This document shows, piece after piece, positions 1 to 5,024 of a stretch of DNA of 8,104 nucleotides; position 1 is the stretch's first letter; each line of letters opens with the position of its first letter. This stretch comes from Mycobacterium sp. (GTDB lineage: Bacteria > Actinomycetota > Actinomycetes > Mycobacteriales > Mycobacteriaceae), in contig JAGQTR010000463.1 in assembly GCA_020438915.1 (NCBI GenBank), forward strand, positions 1-8,104. The letters are read 5' to 3'. The position numbers and the translations under genes were made by a program. The notes under the pieces were generated by a model, which was not told the DNA's origin, ran no database searches, and saw nothing but the letters and a program-made list of their open reading frames with translations.

Positions 1-302
1 TCACCCCGGGTGAGCGGCGCGACGCTGCCGATAAGAGTTCGTCAGCGGCGCGCCATCTGGCGGCGAGGTGGGCGGCCAAGGAGGCGGTGATCAAGGCGTG
101 GTCGGGTTCGCGGTTCTCGAAGCGGCCGGTGTTGCCCGAGGGCATCCACCGCGATATCGAGGTGGTCACCGATATGTGGGGACGGCCGCGGGTCCGGTTG
201 TCCGGTGCCATCGGCGAACACCTCAAAGAGGTGACCATTCATCTGTCGATGACCCACGAGGCTGATGTCGCGGCCGCCGTCGCAGTGCTCGAAGAGCGCT
301 GA
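1..302 (+). CDS. acpS: Holo-[acyl-carrier-protein] synthase AcpS, 3' part (5' end outside window)
   Basis: AcpS transfers 4'-phosphopantetheine from CoA to a serine of acyl carrier domains; in mycobacteria it activates FAS-I and the AcpM of FAS-II. The first full codon is at 3, and 99 codons plus TGA remain. The family is about 130 residues, so roughly 30 N-terminal residues, including the metal-binding Asp motif, lie upstream of the window. The second AcpS signature is visible as WAAKEAVIKA (69-98), with the conserved Mg-binding Glu at codon 81-83. The rest, including VTDMWGRPRVRLSG and the final VTIHLSMTHE strand, matches mycobacterial AcpS closely. In mycobacteria acpS normally follows fas, which is probably just upstream. 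The gap to the next gene is 100 bases. The family assignment is firm; the upstream neighbour is inferred. Confidence 0.95.
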   Translation, partial: TPGERRDAADKSSSAARHLAARWAAKEAVIKAWSGSRFSKRPVLPEGIHRDIEVVTDMWGRPRVRLSGAIGEHLKEVTIHLSMTHEADVAAAVAVLEER

Positions 303-310
303 CCTTTTCT

Positions 311-374
311 CCGCGAGCAGACACTAACTGTCCCGTGCGTCGGCGTGTCGGGAGCTATTTGCGACTGCTCGCGG
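311..374. repeat. 10-bp perfect inverted repeat with 44-base spacer upstream of the M20 gene
   Basis: CCGCGAGCAG (311-320) recurs as its exact reverse complement CTGCTCGCGG (365-374). The arm centres are 54 bp apart, close to five helical turns. A shorter stem, TCCCG (331-335) with CGGGA (349-353), sits inside the spacer. The right arm covers the expected -35 region of the promoter whose -10 box is at 391. It could be a two-site operator or, as RNA, a terminator-like structure for acpS. No T-run follows it. Function is inferred only. Confidence 0.45.
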
Positions 375-390
375 TCACGGGGTGACGGAT

Positions 391-403
391 TAACCTAGCC
401 CAA
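391..403 (+). promoter_or_regulatory. Probable -10 box of a leaderless promoter for the M20 peptidase gene
   Basis: TAACCT (391-396) fits the mycobacterial TANNNT -10 consensus. Six bases separate it from the A of the ATG at 403, which places the predicted transcription start on the start codon itself. No purine-rich Shine-Dalgarno sequence lies 5-12 bases before the ATG. Leaderless mRNAs are common in mycobacteria. No clear -35 box is visible. Confidence 0.5.
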
Positions 404-1737
404 TGACTGAACTTGTTCAGCGAGTGCTCGACGTGTTGCCCTCGGTGCGGGCCGATCTCGAGGATCTGGTGCGCATCGAGTCGGTGTGGGCAGACCCGGC
501 CCGTCGATCGGAGGTGCAGCGCAGCGCCGAAAAAGTCTCGGCGCTGCTGTCGCAGGCTGGCTTCGGCGATGTGCGGGTTGTCGCCGAAGGTGGTGCGCCG
601 GCGGTCATCGCCCGATACCCCGCGCCGCCGGGAGCGCCGACGGTACTGCTGTACGCCCACCACGACGTGCAACCGGAAGGGGACCCCACGCAGTGGCTGA
701 CCCCGCCGTTCGAGCCGACCGAGCGCGCCGGACGACTCTACGGACGCGGTACCGCTGATGACAAAGCAGGTATTGCAACGCATTTGGCGGCATTCCGGGC
801 ACATGGCGGCAAACCCCCGGTCGGGGTGACGGTCTTCGTCGAGGGGGAGGAGGAATCCGGCTCGCCGTCGCTGGCGCGGTTGCTGGCGGTGCACCGCGAG
901 CTGCTCGCCGCCGACGTCATCATCATCGCCGACTCCGACAATTGGAGCACCGAAACCCCGTCGCTGACGGTGTCGCTGCGCGGGCTCGCCGACTGTGTGG
1001 TCGAGGTCGCGACCCTCGACCACGGCCTGCATTCGGGGATGTGGGGCGGCGTGGTGCCCGACGCGCTCTCGGTTCTGGTTCGGCTACTGGCGAGCCTGCA
1101 CGACGATGACGGCAATGTCGCGGTCGCCGGCCTGCACGAAACCACGGCCGCCGACGTCGACTACACCCCGCAGCGCGTCCGCTCGGACACCGGCCTGCTC
1201 GACGATGTGCGCGAGATTGGATCCGGATCAGTGGCACAACGACTTTGGGCCAAGCCCGCGATCACCGTCATCGGGATCGACGCTACGCCGGTAGCCCACG
1301 CGTCGAACACCCTGATCCCGCGAGTGCGGGCCAAAGTCAGCATGCGGGTAGCACCCGGTGGCGACGCTGCCGAGCACCTCGCCGCGCTGACCCGCCACCT
1401 CAAGCAGCACGCGCCGTGGGGAGCACGAGTCACGGTGACACCCGGCGATGTCGGCGAGCCGTATGTGATCGACGCCAGCGGACCGGTCTACGACGCGGCG
1501 CGAGACGCGTTCCGTGAGGCCTGGGGACGAGACGCAGTCGAGACCGGCGTGGGCGGCTCGATCCCGTTCATCGCGGAGTTCGCGGACGCATTCCCCGACG
1601 CCAAGATCTTGGTCACCGGAGTCGAGGACCCGGACACCCAGGCCCACAGCATCAACGAGAGCCTGCACTTGGGTGTGCTCGAGAAGGCGGCCACGGCCGA
1701 GGCCCTCATATTGGACTTGCTGGGCAGCCGCAACTAG
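403..1737 (+). CDS. M20-family metallopeptidase (dipeptidase-like), Rv2522c type
   Basis: A 444-residue zinc-dependent exopeptidase or amidohydrolase of the M20 (ArgE/DapE/CPG2/CNDP) family, expected in the cytosol because there is no signal peptide. Metal-site motifs appear in the usual order: YAHHDVQP with His86 and Asp88; GRGTADDKAG with bridging Asp119; EGEEESGSP with catalytic and ligand Glu150/Glu151; DSDNW with Asp179; and AHSINESL with His415. The HSGMWGGVVPDA segment (210-221) begins the dimerisation or lid domain, which returns to the catalytic domain near residue 350. The ATG at 403 is chosen because an in-frame TAA lies 15 bases upstream and no other start falls between. The neighbourhood matches M. 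tuberculosis Rv2522c beside acpS. The natural substrate is unknown; calls of dipeptidase, carboxypeptidase or acetylornithine deacetylase-like are all family-level guesses. Confidence 0.93.
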   Translation: MTELVQRVLDVLPSVRADLEDLVRIESVWADPARRSEVQRSAEKVSALLSQAGFGDVRVVAEGGAPAVIARYPAPPGAPTVLLYAHHDVQPEGDPTQWLTPPFEPTERAGRLYGRGTADDKAGIATHLAAFRAHGGKPPVGVTVFVEGEEESGSPSLARLLAVHRELLAADVIIIADSDNWSTETPSLTVSLRGLADCVVEVATLDHGLHSGMWGGVVPDALSVLVRLLASLHDDDGNVAVAGLHETTAADVDYTPQRVRSDTGLLDDVREIGSGSVAQRLWAKPAITVIGIDATPVAHASNTLIPRVRAKVSMRVAPGGDAAEHLAALTRHLKQHAPWGARVTVTPGDVGEPYVIDASGPVYDAARDAFREAWGRDAVETGVGGSIPFIAEFADAFPDAKILVTGVEDPDTQAHSINESLHLGVLEKAATAEALILDLLGSRN

Positions 1738-1738
1738 C

Positions 1739-2212
1739 TCAGACCGACAGGTCGCGCCGCAGTTTGGCCACGTGGCCCGTGGCTCGAATGTTGTACTGGG
1801 CCAGCTCGATCTTGCCCTGCTCGTCGACCACGAAGGTCGAGCGGATCACACCTTTGACGGTCTTGCCGTACATCGTCTTCTCGCCGTAGGCCCCCCAGGC
1901 TTCTAGGACGGCGCGGTCGGGGTCCGACAGCAGCGGGAATGTGAGTTCTTCGGCGTCGCGGAACTTGGCGAGCTTCTCCGGTTTGTCGGGGGAGATGCCG
2001 AGAACGTCGAGGCCTGCTCCGTTCAGCTCATCGAGATTGTCCCGGAAGTCGCAAGCTTCTTTCGTGCAGCCCGGAGTGGATGCGGCCGGGTAAAAGTACA
2101 CGATGACCTTGCGGCCCTTGTAGTCCGAGAGGTTGACGGTGTTGCCTGCGGCGTCGGGAAGGCTGAACCCAGGAGCTGTGTCGCCCACCTCGAGTCGGGG
2201 GGTTTTCGCCAT
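1739..2212 (-). CDS. bcp: Thioredoxin-dependent thiol peroxidase, bacterioferritin comigratory protein (peroxiredoxin Q)
   Basis: Reduces hydrogen peroxide, alkyl and lipid hydroperoxides in the cytosol, using thioredoxin as electron donor. The 157-residue product has the length of the mycobacterial family. It shows the AhpC/TSA thioredoxin fold with the active-site segment YPAASTPGCTKEAC: peroxidatic Cys49 and resolving Cys54, four residues apart as in the alpha-type BCP/PrxQ group. FDFRDNL-like spacing, the GISPDKPEKLAKFRD block, and the C-terminal ATGHVAKLRRDLSV also match. The ORF stays open upstream to 2491 on this strand, but the ATG at 2212 is chosen because a GGAGG lies 10 bases before it and the family's conserved start (AKT.RL..GD.AP.F.LPD) begins there. 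The stop codon is one base from the stop of the convergent M20 gene. It is divergent from the DUF3618 gene. Confidence 0.96.
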   Translation of the reverse strand: MAKTPRLEVGDTAPGFSLPDAAGNTVNLSDYKGRKVIVYFYPAASTPGCTKEACDFRDNLDELNGAGLDVLGISPDKPEKLAKFRDAEELTFPLLSDPDRAVLEAWGAYGEKTMYGKTVKGVIRSTFVVDEQGKIELAQYNIRATGHVAKLRRDLSV

Positions 2213-2257
2213 GTGCTGTTTTCCTCCGTCTGTTCCAGCCCGATCCGTCGGCCGGGC

Positions 2258-2275
2258 GCCGGCGCGGGCGCCGGC
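2258..2275. repeat. GC-rich perfect hairpin in the bcp leader
   Basis: GCCGGCG (2258-2264) and CGCCGGC (2269-2275) form a seven-base-pair stem with a four-base loop. It lies within the probable 5' untranslated region of bcp, about 45 bases ahead of its start codon, and between the two divergent genes. It could affect bcp mRNA stability or transcription; neither is shown. Confidence 0.35.
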
Positions 2276-2280
2276 TGATC

Positions 2281-2287
2281 TAGGGTA
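2281..2287. promoter_or_regulatory. Probable overlapping -10 elements for the divergent DUF3618 gene and bcp
   Basis: On the plus strand TAGGGT (2281-2286), and on the minus strand TACCCT (2287-2282), both fit TANNNT. The first predicts a start near 2293 and a leader of about 32 bases for the DUF3618 gene. The second predicts a leader of about 60 bases for bcp. If both are used, the two polymerases would compete for the same site. No convincing -35 boxes are visible. Confidence 0.3.
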
Positions 2288-2324
2288 GTTCGGCAAGGCG
2301 GAGTTGTTCGAATGAGAGGTAGAC

Positions 2325-2552
2325 GTGGCGGACCGGGATCCCGACACCATCAAGGCGGAGATCGACCAGGCGCGCGAGCAATTGGCGCTGACCGTCGACT
2401 CGCTCGCGACCCGGGCCAACCCCCGAAGGATCGCCGACGACCTCAAGGCTGGCTTGATTCGATTCGCCAAAAAGCCTCCGGTGGTGATCACGCTGGCCGG
2501 CGCCGGGGCGCTGTTGATCGTTCTGACCGTGCACCGGCTGCGGCAGCCCTGA
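2325..2552 (+). CDS. Small DUF3618 membrane protein, Rv2520c type
   Basis: A 75-residue protein of unknown function. Residues 1-38 form the charged, helical DUF3618 signature (DPDTIKAEIDQAREQL followed by VDSLATRANPRRIADD). A basic stretch (RFAKKP, 46-51) precedes one transmembrane helix at about 52-68, and RLRQP ends the protein. The charge pattern suggests a cytoplasmic N-terminal amphipathic helix anchored at the inner membrane. The GTG at 2325 is chosen because AGAGGT lies 5-10 bases upstream and the protein then has the same length and start (VADRDP) as the M. tuberculosis homologue. DUF3618 proteins in actinobacteria often accompany phage-holin-superfamily-like membrane proteins, but no such partner is seen here. 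The family call is firm; the role is unknown. Confidence 0.88.
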   Translation: MADRDPDTIKAEIDQAREQLALTVDSLATRANPRRIADDLKAGLIRFAKKPPVVITLAGAGALLIVLTVHRLRQP

Positions 2553-2592
2553 GGAAGCGGTTCAGCGTCGGCGACTCGGCCGGAACCATTCG

Positions 2593-2739
2593 GTGAGCGA
2601 GAACCCCGGCGGATTGGCCACCCGGCCGAGGCGGCTGCAGTTGTACACAGTCTGCGGTATTTGCGCAGCTACGCCGCACGGCGCGTCCTCGCAGTCGATA
2701 CCGGATGGCACCGGTTCGCCCAGACTTGGCATCAGCTAA
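2593..2739 (+). CDS. Weak 48-codon ORF, possible remnant of a gene start
   Basis: A GTG-initiated ORF begins 40 bases after the DUF3618 gene and ends with TAA at 2737. The first 18 codons have G or C in 17 third positions, as in the real genes nearby; the rest falls to ordinary background. There is no good ribosome binding site. The product begins VSENPGGLATRPRRLQ and contains two cysteines. I do not recognise it. It may be chance, or the 5' end of a gene cut off at a rearrangement point near 2650. Confidence 0.15.
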   Translation: MSENPGGLATRPRRLQLYTVCGICAATPHGASSQSIPDGTGSPRLGIS

Positions 2740-3064
2740 TTCCCCAATTTGCTCGCCACGGCCCGCGTCGTACGGGCTTCGTGAGTACCAGCTAACTGAA
2801 CCATAGCATCGTAAGTCTTCTTTGTGCAGCGCAATCCGTATGACATCGACGATCTTGAATGCTGTCGTTACTACGGGCGCGGACGAAGCCACGCCGGCGG
2901 CGAACCTCGAGAGTGACTTTTAGCACAGCTAGGACAGATCGCCCGGCAGATTCGTGTCGATCGATTTAAGTCCACGATGGGGTTGAGTCGGCACTTTGCC
3001 GGAGCCCGGGCGGCGGTCTCCGCTCTCGGGGGATGCCGCCGATGACCCCGATCCGCAGGTGCTC

Positions 3065-3095
3065 TACGCTGACGCTGTCCCGACGAGCCGAGGAG
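3065..3095 (+). promoter_or_regulatory. Probable -10 box and strong ribosome binding site for the 121-residue protein gene
   Basis: TACGCT (3065-3070) fits the TANNNT -10 consensus and predicts a leader of about 26 bases. GAGGAGG (3089-3095) is a strong Shine-Dalgarno match 7 bases before the ATG at 3103, and it fixes that start. The -35 region is not recognisable. Confidence 0.4.
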
Positions 3096-3102
3096 GCGTG
3101 CC

Positions 3103-3468
3103 ATGGCGTGGTTTCTTGCCCTGCAAGGCCCGACACAGACCAGCCATCAATCATCGGTCTACGAGCTCCAGGACTCGACCGACGTCGACCAACTGGCCCA
3201 GGAACTCCTCGGCGCGGCCTCGCTCGACCGGGTGGTGGGGATTCCGGCCATGCTGCCCCAGAACACCCGCAAGCGGCAGAAGGTCACCCTCTACGTCCGT
3301 CCCGCAGCGTGGGGCATGTGGACGTTCTACGAGCTTTCCGATGAGGACCGTCGTCAGCTGATGAAGGAAAACCCGCTGCTCAACGCGATCCAGCGGCAGC
3401 AACGGGAGCAAGCCGCCCAGGGCGCCGCCGGCCCGTTGCCTCGGCAGGCAGGCCCGGGCATCCGCTGA
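3103..3468 (+). CDS. Conserved-looking hypothetical protein, 121 residues
   Basis: I do not recognise this protein. The ATG has the best Shine-Dalgarno sequence in the window (GAGGAGG, 7-base spacing), and codon use is strongly G/C-ending, so it is very likely a real gene. It has no signal peptide and no transmembrane segment, so a cytosolic location is expected. Residues 1-77 alternate predicted strands and a helix (VYELQD, then DVDQLAQELLGAA, then RVVGIPAML, KVTLYVRP and MWTFYEL), like a small alpha/beta domain. Residues 78-105 look like one charged helix (SDEDRRQLMKENPLLNAIQ) ending in a Gln/Arg-rich stretch. The tail, about residues 106-121, is Gly/Ala/Pro-rich and probably disordered. 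It stands alone, and nothing nearby points to a function. Confidence 0.8.
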   Translation: MAWFLALQGPTQTSHQSSVYELQDSTDVDQLAQELLGAASLDRVVGIPAMLPQNTRKRQKVTLYVRPAAWGMWTFYELSDEDRRQLMKENPLLNAIQRQQREQAAQGAAGPLPRQAGPGIR

Positions 3469-3482
3469 CCCCAATCTGGGTC
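3467..3482 (+). terminator. Weak hairpin overlapping the stop codon at 3468
   Basis: GACCC (3467-3471) and GGGTC (3478-3482) flank a six-base loop. The stem is only five base pairs and no T-run follows, so it would be a poor terminator. It is listed because no better candidate lies between this gene and the next. Confidence 0.2.
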
Positions 3483-3625
3483 TATCCTCGAACCGAACCA
3501 CACCGCCCATTAACCGAATCGGGCCGCGTAATGGTCCTGGCGGGGGCGAACCGAGCCGAAGAGGCCGACACGGATCGTATCCAGACCCATCCGGCCATTC
3601 GTCGATATGAGTGTGGCCCCGCAGA

Positions 3626-3659
3626 TACAGTCTGCCGCGTCGGTCGACGGTCTGGGGGA
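3626..3659 (+). promoter_or_regulatory. Possible -10 box and ribosome binding site of the upstream hydrolase paralogue
   Basis: TACAGT (3626-3631) fits TANNNT and predicts a leader of about 25 bases. A G-rich GGGGGA run ends at about 3659, three to four bases before the GTG at 3663. The corresponding position before the intact paralogue (5016-5021) carries the same GGGGGAAT sequence, which supports both start choices. Confidence 0.35.
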
Positions 3660-3662
3660 ATT

Positions 3663-4139
3663 GTGGGTGCTGCGAAGTATGTCGGTCGTGTCGGTGGGCT
3701 CGCGGTGGCGTTCGGGGTCGGTACCGCCGTCCTGACCGGCTACGGGGTCGCGTCCGCTGACAGCACATCGGGGTCTGGCTCGAACTCGTCCTCGCAGGGG
3801 TCATCGGGCACCGACGGCTCCTCGAGTTCCTCAGGGGCGACGGGTAGTGGACCGACCTCGGCCGGTTCGGGGTCGTCGCTCTCGGAGTCGGAGGGGGCAG
3901 GCGAGGCGGGCGACACCGACAGTGGCACCGGCCAAGACAGCGACACCGACGACGACGCGACACAATCGTCAGGTTCCTCGGACTTTTCGTTCTCGGCATC
4001 CGATGAGGTAGCCGATGATGCCGATACCCGCGACAACGCCGATGCCTTGGTTGAGGACCAGGATCACGGCGAGGCTTTGGCGTGGCTGGCCAGCCCGGAG
4101 GTGGTCGCCGGGCGCGCACCGGCACATGTGCCGGCGTGA
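3663..4139 (+). CDS. N-terminal remnant ORF: signal peptide plus Ser/Gly/Asp-rich low-complexity region, 158 residues
   Basis: This ORF still has a usable GTG start, a G-rich ribosome binding site, and a signal peptide nearly identical to that of the intact paralogue (GRVGGLAVAFG then GTAVLTGYGVASA, cleavage expected after residue 32). It could therefore yield a short secreted polypeptide of about 126 residues. The mature part is almost only Ser, Gly, Thr, Asp, Glu and Ala, with no cysteine, and should be disordered and acidic. Near its end, VEDQ and SPEVVAG still align with VEDQ and SPTAVAG of the paralogue. The frame is open upstream to 3531, but that extension has no counterpart in the paralogue and would bury the signal peptide. 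Whether it is expressed is unknown; it is most simply the 5' piece of the pseudogene. Confidence 0.5.
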   Translation: MGAAKYVGRVGGLAVAFGVGTAVLTGYGVASADSTSGSGSNSSSQGSSGTDGSSSSSGATGSGPTSAGSGSSLSESEGAGEAGDTDSGTGQDSDTDDDATQSSGSSDFSFSASDEVADDADTRDNADALVEDQDHGEALAWLASPEVVAGRAPAHVPA

Positions 4140-4245
4140 ACACCGACCGTTGAGCGGCTGGTTCCACAGCGGGTCGGTGAGCGCGTCAGCGGGTGTCGGG
4201 TTGACGAACGCTTTCCCGTTGTCCGGTCCCCGCGTGACCGTATAG

Positions 4246-4830
4246 GTCAGCGACTACCACTCCTCGGATCTCCTGCCAACCGATCCGACGTTCTACGGCG
4301 AATCGCTCGTGACTCTGGGTGATGGCGGGTTCTTGCTGCTGCAGCCGCTCTGCTGCGGCGGGTCCGGACCGCAGACCGAGCCGCCTACCCCGCTGTTGGT
4401 TTCGCCGGCGCTGGCCGCCCCGGCCCGGCAGGCGATCGATATTGCGATTCCGGGACCGCTGCTTGCCACCAAGGAGATCGTCGGCGCCCCGAAGTTGGCC
4501 TTCACCTACTCCGGTCTGGGCACCAGCCGCCACATCTATGCCCAGTTGGTCGATGATCAAAGCAACCGTGTCCTCGGCAATATCATCACCCCGGTGCCGG
4601 TCGACCTCGACGGTCGCACGGACGAGGTCACCATCGACCTGGCGCAGATCGCGTACACCATGGAGCCGGGCGACAGCCTTACGCTGCAGATCGTCGGAGC
4701 GACTTCGGTATACGCCGACGCCACCCAGTGGGGCTTCATCGATGTCTCCGACGTCAGGATCGCGTTGCCGACTGTTGCCGCTGCGGCTGCAGAGGGTGCC
4801 GCGCCGGCCGAGGTCGTCGTGGCGGCTTAG
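4246..4830 (+). pseudogene. C-terminal remnant ORF: X-Pro-peptidase-like C-terminal beta domain
   Basis: This frame is open from just after the TAG at 4243 to the TAA at 4828. Its translation parallels residues about 732-927 of the intact hydrolase: DLLPTDPTFYG, then LLLQPLCCGGSGPQ, FTYSGLGTSRHIYAQLV, GNIITPVPVDLDG, and DATQWGFIDVSDV. It keeps reading-frame integrity and conservative substitutions throughout, so decay after the deletion is slight. The only in-frame start near its beginning is a GTG at 4309 without a clear ribosome binding site, and there is no signal peptide. Independent expression is unlikely. The domain resembles the beta-sandwich that follows the catalytic core in S15/CocE hydrolases; that placement is inferred from position and pattern. 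Confidence 0.7.
4262..4780 (+). repeat. Direct repeat, copy 1 of 2 (C-terminal domain coding region)
   Basis: Collinear with 7217-7746. The offset is 2954 bases in the first part and 2966 after one net 12-base difference near 4370-4480. It includes identical blocks of 34 bases (4334-4367 with 7288-7321) and 35 bases (4519-4553 with 7485-7519). Confidence 0.85.
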
Positions 4831-4914
4831 ACCGGACAGCGGCACTGCTGAACACTGATTGGGCGTCGTGCGGCCGCGGTGCTTGGTGCTGCAGAGACGG
4901 CTGATACTCGATCC

Positions 4915-4995
4915 TTGCCGAAAAGTAATTCGATCGAGACATATCCCGTTATTTGCCGATGTAAAACACACGCCCGGGGATATATTTGCCCGCGT
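4915..4995 (+). promoter_or_regulatory. AT-rich promoter region of the intact hydrolase gene
   Basis: This stretch is markedly richer in A and T than the rest of the window. TATATT (4981-4986) fits the mycobacterial -10 consensus and would give a leader of about 32 bases that contains the GGGGGA ribosome binding site. TTGCCG occurs at 4915-4920 and 4953-4958; neither is at ideal distance from TATATT, but the first is 17 bases from GACATA (4938-4943). The palindrome TCGATCGA lies at about 4930-4937. The exact promoter is uncertain. Confidence 0.35.
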
Positions 4996-5024
4996 CATTC
5001 GTCATCGTCTGGGTCGGGGGAATC

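Larger units (their letters stand above)
2553..3102. other. Gene-poor intergenic region of about 550 bases
   Basis: I see no convincing gene, tRNA or mobile element here. The first roughly 100 bases keep coding-like GC-rich composition (see the weak ORF at 2593). From about 2730 to 2880 the sequence is clearly richer in A and T and has stops in every frame. GCCCG (2761-2765) and CGGGC (2773-2777) make a short stem with a seven-base loop, too weak to name. The last 40 bases hold the probable promoter and ribosome binding site of the gene at 3103. In M. tuberculosis, as recalled, the gene after Rv2520c is PE26; no PE gene is visible here. Confidence 0.6.
3663..4830 (+). pseudogene. Decayed tandem copy of the secreted S15/CocE-type hydrolase, catalytic core missing
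   Basis: The first part (3663 to about 4137) matches the signal peptide and low-complexity region of the intact gene at 5025. The last part (about 4260-4830) matches its C-terminal domain closely, with one small net length difference. Between them lie about 120 bases where the intact gene has about 1.6 kb covering the Ig-like domain and the whole Ser-Asp-His hydrolase core. The two parts are in different frames, and stops at 4137 (TGA) and 4243 (TAG) separate them. GTTGAGCGG at 4149 and 7113 lies at similar distances (142 and 132 bases) from the shared TTCTACGGCGA, so the break is probably just before 4149. I infer a tandem duplication followed by an internal deletion and a frameshift. A sequencing error could explain the frameshift but not the deletion. 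Confidence 0.85.

Noticed and set aside
2213..2491. An N-terminal extension of Bcp starting at 2491
   Set aside because: The extension overlaps the divergent DUF3618 gene, has no match to the family, and the internal ATG at 2212 has a proper ribosome binding site and gives the standard 157 residues.
2488..2892. A 134-codon minus-strand ORF across the intergenic region
   Set aside because: It overlaps the 3' end of the DUF3618 gene, shows no domain, no codon bias in the AT-richer part, and no ribosome binding site.
2553..3102. A possible tRNA or small structured RNA
   Set aside because: I looked for a T-arm motif, acceptor pairing and an anticodon arm. The only seven-base-loop stem (2761-2777) has G where U33 is required and no matching arms.
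3531..3662. An upstream ATG (3531) for the first hydrolase copy
   Set aside because: It would place 44 unrelated residues before a clear signal peptide; the paralogue starts at the equivalent of 3663.
3740..4036. A 98-codon minus-strand frame opposite the low-complexity part of the decayed copy
   Set aside because: Same antisense effect of a repetitive Ser/Gly/Asp region; no ribosome binding site or recognisable protein.
3151..4167. A 338-codon minus-strand ORF
   Set aside because: It is antisense to both the 121-residue protein gene and the decayed hydrolase copy and translates to Arg/Pro-rich nonsense typical of the shadow of a GC-rich gene.
2956..4937. The palindrome TCGATCGA near 2956 and again near 4930 as a shared operator
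   Set aside because: An eight-base palindrome of this composition is expected by chance in mycobacterial DNA, and the flanks differ.
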